A DNA stretch of 25,092 nucleotides from CAZDYP01 sp964509505. GTDB lineage: Bacteria; Chloroflexota; Anaerolineae; JACRMK01. Location: positions 1 through 25,092 of the forward strand of contig CAZDYP010000063.1 of the NCBI GenBank assembly GCA_964509505.1. The letters run 5' to 3'. The position numbers were made by a program, and so were the translations under genes. This document shows positions 6,361-14,986 of the stretch, piece by piece; the first letter of the stretch is position 1, and each line of letters starts with the position of its first letter. The notes beneath the pieces were generated by a model, which saw only the letters and a program-made list of their open reading frames with translations, was not told the origin of the DNA and did no database searches.

Positions 6361-7910
6361 TTGCTGATCGCCGCCACCGCTTTATCCGCCGCTTCATCAG
6401 GGCTGAGGTTGTTGAGCAATACCTCGTTGATGGCGTTCTGCAAAATAGTATCGAACAACTCGTGGTTGTGGGTTGCTGGACGATTGACAGCAACCGCTAG
6501 TAAGCGTTGCATAAATTCCCGATAAGGCGGGTCATTCGACCACGCCAACAGCGCGCTGCGGCGAGTGGGCACACGACTCGCCGCGCGATTCCAACCGGCA
6601 TTGTGATCGGCTGCCAACATCCACTCGATAAAACGCAGAGCCGCTTGTCGCCGCGCAGACTCGCGCGTGACGACGACATAGCCCCAAGCGTAGCTGATAG
6701 TTACCAGATTGCCGCTGCGTGTTGGCAGCGCCACATACTCGCTATCTTTCAGCGAGGCGCGCTCAAGCAGATAGCGTCGCGCGTTCACATCCACCAACGT
6801 CGCTTTGCCCGACTGATACATTTTCCATACATCCTCGTGCGTCTTGAGGTTTACGAGGTTAGACACGAACACGCCTTGCGCGACGCCATTGCGATAAAAC
6901 TCCAACACCGCGCGCAATATGTCCCGCTCTAATGTGAGCTTGCCCCGCGCATCGGTGAACCGCCCACCTAACGCGACATATTGCGCCAGCAACGAGTCGC
7001 TGACCAGATTGTTTTCACCGCCCGCGGCAAAAGCATATTTGACCGTGCTGGACAGCAGCGTGCTCCACATCAACGGCGCAGTCGGCGTCACAATGGTCGG
7101 AGACATAATAGTAGTGACTGTGAGCGCCGGTGTTGCTGTAATGGATAGCGTCGGGGTCAATCCAGTCGTCGGCGTGAGTGGGGTCGTCGTTGTCATTATG
7201 GTGGTAATGGTTACGGGGATGGTAAGCGTGATGGGAATTTTGACGTACACTCCATGCAACACGTCCGCCGTGAACGCCAGTGCGTAGAGTTGCCCCTCCA
7301 CCTGTCCCGCTTGCAGCGCAAAGGCATACAAATCGTTTTGCAACGTCGGCGAGACTTCGTTAGAGAGCGGCAGCAAGTTCAACGTCTTCACGATGAGCGG
7401 CAACTCACGCAAGTCAATAGCAATGACATCAGGCAACGCTTGCGTAAGCGACACGGCATACGTGGCAAGCAACAAATTGGTAAGACTACCTTTGCCCGTT
7501 GCTTGCTTTGGAGACACCATAACGCGGATGTTGTTGTACGTGCTTTGAAAGCTGCTGATTTGCGAAGCGAGCGCAGAGGCGCCCGCCGCCGCCGTCGTCG
7601 GCGCAAATTCATCACTCATCCAGACATTGAGCTCGACGATCGCGGGTGTGGCGAAGCTCGGCGCAAGCGTCGGCGCTATCGCGCGATTCGGCGTGGCGCT
7701 CGGCGTCTGCGCTGTCGCAGGTAATTGCAAAGCGATCGGTGTGACATTCGCTATGGGAGTGGCGTCTGCTTGACAAGCGAGCAAAGCGATGCACCAACCA
7801 AGCATCGTCAGGCAGCGCCAAGAGACGAAGAACGCCAAGTGTGTTCGTATGCTTGGCGTTGTGTATGTATGAGTTTCAGCGCATATTCTTTTTGTAGTGA
7901 GGCTATTCAT
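6354..7910 (-). CDS. Extracellular solute-binding lipoprotein, sugar-ABC type
   Basis: This 518-residue secreted protein has a signal segment ending in the lipobox LLAC (Cys46), a Thr/Ala/Pro linker, and then a fold resembling family 1 bacterial solute-binding proteins. Supporting stretches are VIAIDLRELPLIVKTLNLLP, a GKATLVDVNARRYLL segment, and an AWGYVVVTRESARRQAALRF stretch typical of the C-terminal lobe. The ligand is unknown and no permease or ATPase gene adjoins it. About 50 residues rich in Thr, Pro and Ile (near 7080-7245) interrupt the first lobe. The start at 7910 has GAGGA five bases upstream and overlaps the ftsK end by 8 bases; a longer frame from 7952 lacks support. Confidence 0.8.
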   Translation of the reverse strand: MNSLTTKRICAETHTYTTPSIRTHLAFFVSWRCLTMLGWCIALLACQADATPIANVTPIALQLPATAQTPSATPNRAIAPTLAPSFATPAIVELNVWMSDEFAPTTAAAGASALASQISSFQSTYNNIRVMVSPKQATGKGSLTNLLLATYAVSLTQALPDVIAIDLRELPLIVKTLNLLPLSNEVSPTLQNDLYAFALQAGQVEGQLYALAFTADVLHGVYVKIPITLTIPVTITTIMTTTTPLTPTTGLTPTLSITATPALTVTTIMSPTIVTPTAPLMWSTLLSSTVKYAFAAGGENNLVSDSLLAQYVALGGRFTDARGKLTLERDILRAVLEFYRNGVAQGVFVSNLVNLKTHEDVWKMYQSGKATLVDVNARRYLLERASLKDSEYVALPTRSGNLVTISYAWGYVVVTRESARRQAALRFIEWMLAADHNAGWNRAASRVPTRRSALLAWSNDPPYREFMQRLLAVAVNRPATHNHELFDTILQNAINEVLLNNLSPDEAADKAVAAISKQ

Positions 7911-10254
7911 TTTCTTCCTCCCACGCGCGCTCAACACTCTCCTCGTCCTCACCTGCGGCCTCCCGCACCAATACCTTACGCCCCTGTCCCCCTTCTGTCG
8001 CGGGTCCGATGATGCCTTGCTCCTCCATCAAATCAATCAAGCGCGCAGCGCGACTGTAGCCAATACGCAGCTTGCGTTGCAGCAATGACACCGAGGCGCG
8101 CTCCTGTCGCTTCACGATCTCAATGGCTTGGTCGAGCAATTCATCACGATTCTCATTCTGCTTCTGTTGCTCGACAACTTCTTCCCATAACGGCGCTTGC
8201 TTGATGGGCGCGAGCAAGGTTGGCGCGCTGATTTCAGGTTCGGGTATAGTCGTGCTGCCTTCGGGCGCCGCCGCCATGCGCCAATAACGCACGAGCCGAC
8301 GCAGCTCATCATCGGAAACCCAGCACCCCTGCAAGCGCGTGAGCTTGGACGAGTCCGAGCTCATCACCAACATGTCGCCGCGCCCGAGCAATTTTTCTGC
8401 GCCAGGTCCGTCGAGGATGACACGGCTATCCACCTGAGTGGTCACTGCAAACGCGACGCGCGCGGGAAAATTCGCTTTGATAAGCCCCGTCACCACATCT
8501 ACCGAGGGCCGCTGCGTGGCGATGATGAGATGGATGCCCGTCGCGCGTGACATCTGCGCCAAACGACAAATCAACTTTTCGACTTCAACGGGTTGGCTCA
8601 TCATCAAGTCCGCCAGCTCGTCAATGATGAGGACGAGGTACGGCAACTTCTCCAGATTGCGTTCAGTCGCATAAACATTGTAGCCCTCAAGGTTACGCAC
8701 GCCGACTCTGGAAAACTCACGATAGCGCCGATCCATCTCGCTGGTCGCCCACTGTAATGCGCTCACTACTTTGTCGAGTTCGGTGATGACGGGCAACACC
8801 AGATGCGGAATGCCGTTGTACGTCACCAGCTCGACCATCTTCGGATCCACCATCAGCAAGCGCAACTCTTGCGGCGTGTTGTTCATCAACAAACATGCGA
8901 TGACGGCGTTGATGCACACCGATTTGCCCGAGCCTGTCGCGCCAGCGATAAGCAAGTGCGGCATAGCCGCAAGGTCGGCGCACATCGCTTGTCCCGCCAC
9001 GTCTTGCCCCAACGCGATCTTCAAACGCGATTCCATTTTCGTGTACACTTCCGATTCGATCACGGAGCGCAAGCTGACCATCGCTTTTTGCGCGTTAGGC
9101 ACTTCGATGCCAACCATCGCGCGTCCTGGAATGGGCGCTTCGATGCGGATCGGTGACGCGGCTAAGGCTAGCGCGAGATCGTTCGCCAAGCCCGCAATCG
9201 CGGCCACTTTCACCTTTACTTGTTTCGCTTGTCCATCTTGTCCCTTGCGTTCCACGAAGCCAGGCTCGACGCCGAACTGCGTGACCGTCGGTCCTTGTGA
9301 CACTTCGACCACGCGCGCCGGCACGCCAAAATGCGCCAACGTCTGCTCAATAATTTTCACACGGTCACGAATTTCGGCTTGGCTAAGCTCTTGTTCGGTG
9401 TGCGCGTCTAGCACCTGATCGGTCAGCGGCAAGGCCCAGCTGCGTTTCTCTTCGCCGATCACGCGCGGCATGACAGGGCCCGCCGGCGCAGGCGGACGCG
9501 GCGGCTCCGCGCGGCCAACGACGACGCGCGGACGCTCGCGCGTGGGTTTGGGCGTGATGGTTGGGGATGGCTCGTGTGGAGGCGCCATCGGCGGCGGCGG
9601 CGCATCGCCTTTCTTGCGCCCGCTGGTCGGAGGAATCAACGAGATGGGCGGTGTGCGCGCGGGCGCGCCAGGCGCGTTGATTTTGTAAGGTGGCTCGCCG
9701 CGCAACCGCGCGAGGAGATAGCGCACACCCGCGCCAATTTGCGCCAGCGACACATTGAACAACATGATGATGCCCGCCAACATTAGCGCCACCAAGACAA
9801 TGTACGCACCCGCTTCGCTCACGGCGCTGCTCAACAATTTGCCGACGAACATACCCACCCAACCGCCACCATTGACCAACACTTGTGTTTCGTCCTTGTA
9901 GGCGCCGAAGCGCGCGACGAGCAAATGAATGAACGCAATGAGCGCGACAAACAACAACGTGCCGCCAATGGGACGCTCCAACCCGATGTTCGGAATTTTG
10001 TTGAGGCTATCGAAAAACAAATACAACCCCGCCGCAAAAAACCAAAGCGGCGCCAGCACAACACCCCAACCGACTAGCACATTCAGCGAACCGAGCAAAG
10101 AGTCTTTCAGCCAGCCTTGATTGCCGGGCAGCAGCAGCAGCAACGTCACCACGCCCAACGCCATCAACGCAATGCCCAGTATTTGCTTCCACAGCTCCGG
10201 GTTGAGCTGGAGTTGTTGTTTCGCGGGTAAAGGAGTTTCTTTCTTGCGAGTCAT
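7903..10254 (-). CDS. ftsK: FtsK/SpoIIIE-type DNA translocase
   Basis: This 783-residue membrane-anchored motor pumps chromosomal DNA through the division septum. Four or five hydrophobic segments lie at about 24-42, 55-80, 97-115 and 132-168. A Pro-rich linker spans about 193-270. The motor includes a Walker A GATGSGKS (about 435-442) and a Walker B LVLIIDELADLMM (about 540-552). The C-terminal winged-helix gamma domain (about 700-765, RKLRIGYSRAARLIDLMEEQGIIG) reads KOPS-type polar sequences. The linker is short, as in Gram-positive SpoIIIE-like proteins. The start overlaps the end of a broken hicA by ATGA (10251-10254) and has no clear Shine-Dalgarno; transcription probably comes from the promoter at 10566-10594. 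Confidence 0.97.
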   Translation of the reverse strand: MTRKKETPLPAKQQLQLNPELWKQILGIALMALGVVTLLLLLPGNQGWLKDSLLGSLNVLVGWGVVLAPLWFFAAGLYLFFDSLNKIPNIGLERPIGGTLLFVALIAFIHLLVARFGAYKDETQVLVNGGGWVGMFVGKLLSSAVSEAGAYIVLVALMLAGIIMLFNVSLAQIGAGVRYLLARLRGEPPYKINAPGAPARTPPISLIPPTSGRKKGDAPPPPMAPPHEPSPTITPKPTRERPRVVVGRAEPPRPPAPAGPVMPRVIGEEKRSWALPLTDQVLDAHTEQELSQAEIRDRVKIIEQTLAHFGVPARVVEVSQGPTVTQFGVEPGFVERKGQDGQAKQVKVKVAAIAGLANDLALALAASPIRIEAPIPGRAMVGIEVPNAQKAMVSLRSVIESEVYTKMESRLKIALGQDVAGQAMCADLAAMPHLLIAGATGSGKSVCINAVIACLLMNNTPQELRLLMVDPKMVELVTYNGIPHLVLPVITELDKVVSALQWATSEMDRRYREFSRVGVRNLEGYNVYATERNLEKLPYLVLIIDELADLMMSQPVEVEKLICRLAQMSRATGIHLIIATQRPSVDVVTGLIKANFPARVAFAVTTQVDSRVILDGPGAEKLLGRGDMLVMSSDSSKLTRLQGCWVSDDELRRLVRYWRMAAAPEGSTTIPEPEISAPTLLAPIKQAPLWEEVVEQQKQNENRDELLDQAIEIVKRQERASVSLLQRKLRIGYSRAARLIDLMEEQGIIGPATEGGQGRKVLVREAAGEDEESVERAWEEENE

Positions 10255-10463
10255 AAATCTTCAGGCTTCAATCCAGTGATTTTGGCGATACGCGCCAACA
10301 GCCGAGGCCCAATCTCTTCGTTGTCGTAAAAAGCGAAAACGACATCAGCCTAACCGGCTCGCGCAAGCGTGCGATGCGAACCAGACTGGCATTCGATGCG
10401 CTCACCTATTCTTAACAATGCAGCCAGCGCTCGTCTCGCTTTAGTCGAGCGCCCTTGGCTCAT
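10251..10463 (-). pseudogene. hicA: HicA-family toxin gene interrupted by an in-frame TAG
   Basis: The frame from the ATG at 10463 to the TGA at 10251 would encode 70 residues, the normal length of a HicA mRNA interferase. It reads KARRALAALLRIGERI, then CQSGSHRTLARAG, a TAG at 10350-10352, then ADVVFAFYDNEEIGPRLLARIAKITGLKPEDL. The GSHR motif holds the usual catalytic His, and the second part fits the HicA C-terminus. Family members usually have an aromatic residue at the stop, so one base change from a Tyr codon explains it. No hicB antitoxin is visible next to it. The frame can be extended upstream to a GTG at 10535, but that adds no recognisable domain. The stop could also be a sequencing error. 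Confidence 0.7.
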
Positions 10464-10565
10464 ACGGCTACAAAAGAAACGCTCATAAGCATTGGCTTCT
10501 CTTCCCCATGTTCTAAGCGTAAAGTTCACCTTCACCTCACAAGGCTAACCTAATCGAACAAATGA

Positions 10566-10594
10566 ATTATAACGCATCGCTCCTAAGTAGTCAC
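10566..10594 (-). promoter_or_regulatory. Promoter of the hicA remnant-ftsK operon
   Basis: On the minus strand a perfect TATAAT (10571 to 10566) lies 17 bases from GTGACT (10594 to 10589), four of six matches to the -35 consensus. The -35 falls in a short run of GTCAC-like units similar to the 8-bp array at 531-750. It stands back to back with the comEA promoter. Confidence 0.6.
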
Positions 10595-10635
10595 ATAGTC
10601 GGGTCAGTGGAAAGCGCGAGCGCTCCAACTATTAT

Positions 10636-10664
10636 TTGACGCCTCTCCGTGACCTGTGTATCAT
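10636..10664 (+). promoter_or_regulatory. Promoter of the comEA-comEC operon
   Basis: TTGACG (10636-10641) and TATCAT (10659-10664) are separated by 17 bases, which places the start point near 10671 and a leader of about 35 bases before the ATG at 10706. This rules out the longer comEA frame that would begin at 10649 inside the promoter. Confidence 0.75.
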
Positions 10665-10705
10665 CGCGCCATTCTCGCTCGTCGCTCATGGTTGAGAGGT
10701 GTCCC

Positions 10706-11326
10706 ATGCCTGACTCGCTCACGCGCTATCGCGGCTATCTCCTCTGGACGGTTATCCTCTTGTTTGCTGGTGGAGCGGCTTTCTACTATTTCACCAACCG
10801 CCCCGCGCCCAAGCCTATCACCATCATCACGCCCACGCCTCGCCCCTCGCCCACACCATTGCCTTCGCCCACCCCCATCGTCCTTGTCGTGCAAGTCAGC
10901 GGCGCCGTAGCGCGTCCTGGTCTTGTGCGCTTGCCCGAAGGTTCGCGCGTGGACGATGCCATCAAAGCGGCTGGCGGCTTTCGCAGCGACGCCGACGAGG
11001 TGCGCGTCAATCTCGCCAAGCGCGTCGCAGATGGCGAGTTGATCGTCGTGCCGCGTCTCGGCGAGACACCCCCCGCACCTGTTGCCACAACGCCCGGCGC
11101 GCGGGCGACAGCTACTGCCACCTCCGCGCCAACCATCGTCAACATCAACACCGCAACGGTTGACGAACTCGACAAACTGCCGGGCATCGGTCCCACGACA
11201 GCGCGCAACATCATCGAGTATCGCCAAGCGAACGGGCCCTTCCAAAAACCCGAAGACATCATGAAAGTGCGCGGCATCGGTCAGTCCTTGTACGATGGCA
11301 TCAAGAATTTGATCAGCGTCCGCTGA
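10706..11326 (+). CDS. comEA: ComEA-type DNA receptor (SLBB plus helix-hairpin-helix)
   Basis: This 206-residue membrane-anchored protein binds incoming double-stranded DNA during natural transformation. It has one N-terminal transmembrane helix (about 11-28), a Thr/Pro linker (33-57), an SLBB beta-grasp domain (about 58-118, VQVSGAVARPG) and a C-terminal HhH pair (about 145-205) with LPGIGPTTA and VRGIGQSLY hairpins. This domain order is the classic ComEA form. The start has GAGAGG six bases upstream. The next gene is comEC, the channel that takes the strand across the membrane. They are separated by an 85-bp gap holding a short repeat hairpin. Confidence 0.95.
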   Translation: MPDSLTRYRGYLLWTVILLFAGGAAFYYFTNRPAPKPITIITPTPRPSPTPLPSPTPIVLVVQVSGAVARPGLVRLPEGSRVDDAIKAAGGFRSDADEVRVNLAKRVADGELIVVPRLGETPPAPVATTPGARATATATSAPTIVNINTATVDELDKLPGIGPTTARNIIEYRQANGPFQKPEDIMKVRGIGQSLYDGIKNLISVR

Positions 11327-11331
11327 GTGTC

Positions 11332-11386
11332 GAGTTCCAGTTCCAGTTCTGGTTCCAAATGCGCGTTGAAACAGGAACAGGAACTC
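11332..11386. repeat. Hexamer repeat hairpin between comEA and comEC
   Basis: GAGTTCCAGTTCC (11332-11344) and GGAACAGGAACTC (11374-11386) form a 13-bp stem with one mismatch. The left arm continues as GTTCCA-like hexamers. No T-run follows, so full termination is unlikely. It may act as an attenuator, an mRNA stability element, or simply be repeat DNA. Confidence 0.7.
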
Positions 11387-11411
11387 AGCGCCCATTATTC
11401 AGAACTGTTTT

Positions 11412-13790
11412 ATGCCCATCGTCTATTTCTCCATCTCCTTCTTGCTCGGCATCGCGCTCGCAGGCGTAATGAATGTCGCGTGGCCATGGTGGTTGTGGGC
11501 ATTGGCATGCGCGGCCACTGTGATGGTGTTTGCGTTGTGGCGGCGTGAGCGGTTCGGACGAATCGGCTTTGTGTGCGGCGTGTTGTTTTTGCTCGGCGTC
11601 GCGCGTCATCAAAATCAGCCATGTGTCACTCACGACGAGCTTGCCAGCTATCGGGAGGGCGCGCCTGTCGCATTGCAAGGCATCGTCATTGCGCCGCCTG
11701 ATGTGCGTGACCGCGCGACGGATGTGCGTGTTGCCGTCGTGCAAGTGCGTGAACGCGATGAGCGCGTATGGAAAGATACGAGCGGCGTCGTATTGGCGCG
11801 GCTAGAGCGTTTTGAGAACATCACCTACGGCACGCCGATCGAACTCTATGGCGTGTTACGCACGCCGCCCGCTCTTGCTGACTTCTCGTATCGTGAGTAT
11901 CTCGCGCGGCAAGGTGTCCATTCGCTTATGGAACGCGCGCGCCCTACACGCCTGCCAACTAACTCGGTGAAGCTGACGGGGTGGGATACATGGTGTACCA
12001 CCTACATTCAAGGCTTCGATTTACTCTTCGCCTTGCGCGACCGCTCGCAAGCCATCATCATGCAGAGCCTCCCCGACCCACAAGCGTCATTGCTGGCGGG
12101 TATTTTGCTCGGCATAGAGCGCACCATCCCCGTTGATACGCTTACCGCCTTCAACCTCACAGGCACCTCGCATCTCATCGCCATCTCTGGTTACAACATC
12201 ACCATCATCGCGGGCTTTCTTGCTTCACTGGGCAGCTGGTTCGTGCGCCGACGTCACGCGTGGCTCATCGTCGTCATGGGCATCACGGCTTATGTCATCT
12301 TCGTCGGCGCCAGCGCATCGGTCGTGCGCGCAGGCATCATGGGCATCTTGTATGTGTGGGCGCAAGCTGTGGGACGACGCAGCGCAGCATTGGCGACGCT
12401 GGCATTGTCGGCGGCTGTGATGGCATTGTGGTCGCCCAATGTGGTGTGGGATGTCGGCTTTCAATTGTCATTCGTCGCCACGCTGGGCTTGGTTGTGATG
12501 GCAACGCCCTTGACACAATGGTTCGAGCAGCGCGTAATAGCGCGCGCCACTCATCCGCTTGCTACATATCTTTTAAAAAGTATCTCCGCTAATTTATGGG
12601 TGACGGTGGCCGCGACGCTGATCACGCAGCCGCTCATCGTCTATTACTTCCATCGCCTCTCACTCATCAGCCTTTTCGTGAATCTGCTCACCTTGCCTGT
12701 GCAACCTGCGGTGATGGGCGCAGGCTTGCTCGTCATTGTCGGCGGTTTCATCACATCTGCACTCGGTCAGCTCACGGCTTGGCTCGTTTGGCCCTTCCTC
12801 ACCTGGACTATTGTTATCATCGAATCTGCCGCACGCCTCCCCTTCGCTTCTATTGAGACAGGGCGCCTCTCTCTCATACTCGTCTTTGCCTACTATCTCA
12901 TCCTCGCCGCGCTCGTCGCCTATTGTGTGCAGCCGCCCGCACGACGCGCAACTATACGCAACGCGGCGCTGCCAACCGCGCGACAATGGCAATCGGTCTC
13001 GCTCATGTCGGCGTGTGTGTTGGTGGGTATGTGGTTCTTGGGCGTCACGTTCTCATTGCCCGATGGACGTTTGCAGGTTTCGTTTCTTGACGTAGGGCAA
13101 GGTGATGCGACGCTCATCAAAACGCCGAGCGGACAAATCATCGTGATTGACGGTGGCCCTAGTCCAACCAGCATGAGTGCGGCGCTGGGACGCGCGTTGC
13201 CGTTCTATCAGCGTGACCTTGCGCTCATCGTGCTGACGCGCGCGAGCGACGAGAAGTTGACGGGGCTCGTGCCGTTGCTGGACCGCTACACCATCCAGCA
13301 AATCGTCGCGCCTGAGCTCACACGCAACCACGCAACCACGCGGCAATGGCGCGAACGCATCTCAGAAAAAGCGATTCCCACACGAACAGCCTTTGCAGGC
13401 TTGCAGATAGATTTAGGGGATGAGGCGCTGCTGGAGATTGAGCAAGTTGGCAAAGAGGACGAGGGCATTACATTGCGCTTGCGCTACGGCGCATTCAACG
13501 TCTATTTCGATGGCGACGGCGAAACATTGGCGAAGCCCTACGACAGCGCGTTGCTGTGGAAAGTGGCGCGACAGGGCGACGCCAAAGCCGCGCGTGCGGA
13601 GGTGCTACAAACGCTCGCGCCACAGTTCGCGGTCATCTCTGTTGATAGCAACCATCACAACGGCACCCCCAACGCGCAGACGCTCGCGCGCTTGAGCGAG
13701 GCCGGCCTCGCCATCTATCGCACCGACGAGCATGGCACGCTCACGTTCCGCAGCGACGGCAAGCAGGTGTGGGTGGAGCTGGGGCGATGA
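11412..13790 (+). CDS. comEC: ComEC/Rec2 DNA-uptake channel with degenerate lactamase-like domain
   Basis: This 792-residue polytopic protein forms the channel that carries single-stranded DNA into the cytoplasm. The N-terminal part has two hydrophobic segments and a DUF4131-like OB domain. The Competence domain (about 210-500) carries TSHLIAISGYNITII and SASVVRAGIMG. The C-terminal domain (about 550-790) keeps the lactamase-fold frame, LDVGQGDATLIKTPSG and a final YRTDEHGTLTF, but its metal motif reads LTRASDEKLTGL where active members have an HxDxDH pattern, and the downstream HHGS motif is missing. No Shine-Dalgarno is evident before the ATG at 11412. The stop overlaps the next gene by ATGA. 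Confidence 0.93.
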   Translation: MPIVYFSISFLLGIALAGVMNVAWPWWLWALACAATVMVFALWRRERFGRIGFVCGVLFLLGVARHQNQPCVTHDELASYREGAPVALQGIVIAPPDVRDRATDVRVAVVQVRERDERVWKDTSGVVLARLERFENITYGTPIELYGVLRTPPALADFSYREYLARQGVHSLMERARPTRLPTNSVKLTGWDTWCTTYIQGFDLLFALRDRSQAIIMQSLPDPQASLLAGILLGIERTIPVDTLTAFNLTGTSHLIAISGYNITIIAGFLASLGSWFVRRRHAWLIVVMGITAYVIFVGASASVVRAGIMGILYVWAQAVGRRSAALATLALSAAVMALWSPNVVWDVGFQLSFVATLGLVVMATPLTQWFEQRVIARATHPLATYLLKSISANLWVTVAATLITQPLIVYYFHRLSLISLFVNLLTLPVQPAVMGAGLLVIVGGFITSALGQLTAWLVWPFLTWTIVIIESAARLPFASIETGRLSLILVFAYYLILAALVAYCVQPPARRATIRNAALPTARQWQSVSLMSACVLVGMWFLGVTFSLPDGRLQVSFLDVGQGDATLIKTPSGQIIVIDGGPSPTSMSAALGRALPFYQRDLALIVLTRASDEKLTGLVPLLDRYTIQQIVAPELTRNHATTRQWRERISEKAIPTRTAFAGLQIDLGDEALLEIEQVGKEDEGITLRLRYGAFNVYFDGDGETLAKPYDSALLWKVARQGDAKAARAEVLQTLAPQFAVISVDSNHHNGTPNAQTLARLSEAGLAIYRTDEHGTLTFRSDGKQVWVELGR

Positions 13791-14986
13791 ATCAGAAAAT
13801 GGGGCAGTGGCTGTTGAGCGCTGTGTTCGCATTGAGCTTGTGTATTTACACGCCCCACGGGTTCCAACGAATGTATTTTAATTTTGCGTTCATGGACGCG
13901 CTCAAATATGGAACCCGCCTGGCTCAAGCATCCACATTCACGGTTCCCGCCGAGATCGTTTATACCTCACCTCACCATCGCTGGCTTAATCTATGGTATC
14001 AAGGAACATTATGGGTTGATGGACCAATGGCGGCTGAGGTTGGACGACTAGCATGGCTGCAAGGTTATTCCGCACCAACCATCGTCACTTATTTAGAGCG
14101 CGCCGTTGCGTATGACGCTCCGACCCCCATCACCTATTGGCGCTTAGGGGACGCCTATTGGCGCGCAGGCAACGAACCAGCTGCCATCGAAGCATGGCGC
14201 AAGGGCAATGCAGCCTCCTATTTTCAACAACGAGGCTTGGCTTTATGGCGACGCGGGCAACGGCGCGAGGCTGAACAGGCGCTGCAGCGCGCAGTCGCCA
14301 TTGCGCCCACTCACCCGAACCTCTTGCAGCAAATGGGACAATTTTATTGGGAACAAGGAGAACGACTATTGGCGCGTCACTATTGGCAGCGTGCGCGTGA
14401 GGTTGAGACACATCCTGATGCCCAATTGATCCTCGACGGCCAGATCGCTCAGGCGGAGGGCGAACTGCAAGCGGCAATCACTTTCTTCAAAGCTGCCCTG
14501 ACGCGACAGCCATCCGATGCCCAGCTGTATTGGCAGCTCGCCGTCGCGCAACATGAGCATGCTCAATTCGTTGAAGCATTGGAGACGTTACGTTTAGGCA
14601 TTCGCCGCGTCGCAAACCCGTTCGGACTCTATCTGCGCTTGGGGCAATGGCTGATGGCGGCGGAGCGATGGCACGACGCCGAGCAAGCCTATCAACACGC
14701 TGCGACTTTGGATAGACGCAATACCGAGGTTTGGCGATCACGCGCGTGGAATGCGCTGGCGCAGGAAAAATGGGCTGAGGCTGAACAATACCTACAGAGC
14801 GCATTGGCATTGAAACCCGATGACGCCGAAACGCACTGGACTTTGAGCATTCTAGCAGCGCAGCAAGGACGCTGTATAGAAGCGCGCGCGTCCTATGCGC
14901 GCGCCGTAGCTTTGGAGCCCACCATTGGGCTGCGGCGCTCACCGGTGCATTACAATGCGCGTCCTTGTTGTTTGAGCCAGTGCTGA
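13787..14986 (+). CDS. Membrane-anchored tetratricopeptide-repeat protein
   Basis: This 399-residue protein has one N-terminal transmembrane helix (about 8-24), about 80 residues without a recognisable domain, and then TPR helices from about residue 100 to 390. Examples are ALWRRGQRREAEQALQRAVA, RWHDAEQAYQHAATLDR and KWAEAEQYLQSALALKPDD. TPR arrays serve as protein-binding scaffolds; the partner is not known. The ATG overlaps the comEC stop (13787-13790), so it is probably co-translated and might help assemble the uptake apparatus (inference). Its last 37 bases overlap the end of the convergent flavin-reductase-like gene, and the C-terminal tail after ALEPTIG does not look like TPR, which suggests some erosion of the end. 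Confidence 0.8.
   Translation: MNQKMGQWLLSAVFALSLCIYTPHGFQRMYFNFAFMDALKYGTRLAQASTFTVPAEIVYTSPHHRWLNLWYQGTLWVDGPMAAEVGRLAWLQGYSAPTIVTYLERAVAYDAPTPITYWRLGDAYWRAGNEPAAIEAWRKGNAASYFQQRGLALWRRGQRREAEQALQRAVAIAPTHPNLLQQMGQFYWEQGERLLARHYWQRAREVETHPDAQLILDGQIAQAEGELQAAITFFKAALTRQPSDAQLYWQLAVAQHEHAQFVEALETLRLGIRRVANPFGLYLRLGQWLMAAERWHDAEQAYQHAATLDRRNTEVWRSRAWNALAQEKWAEAEQYLQSALALKPDDAETHWTLSILAAQQGRCIEARASYARAVALEPTIGLRRSPVHYNARPCCLSQC

Noticed and set aside
8771..9418. Plus-strand open frame opposite ftsK
   Set aside because: The opposite strand encodes the FtsK motor with intact motifs; the plus-strand translation has Cys/Ser/Arg-rich shadow composition and no ribosome-binding site.
10661..11395. 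Minus-strand frame opposite comEA
   Set aside because: It covers both the comEA gene and its promoter and shows no domain; comEA has a promoter, ribosome-binding site and conserved domains.
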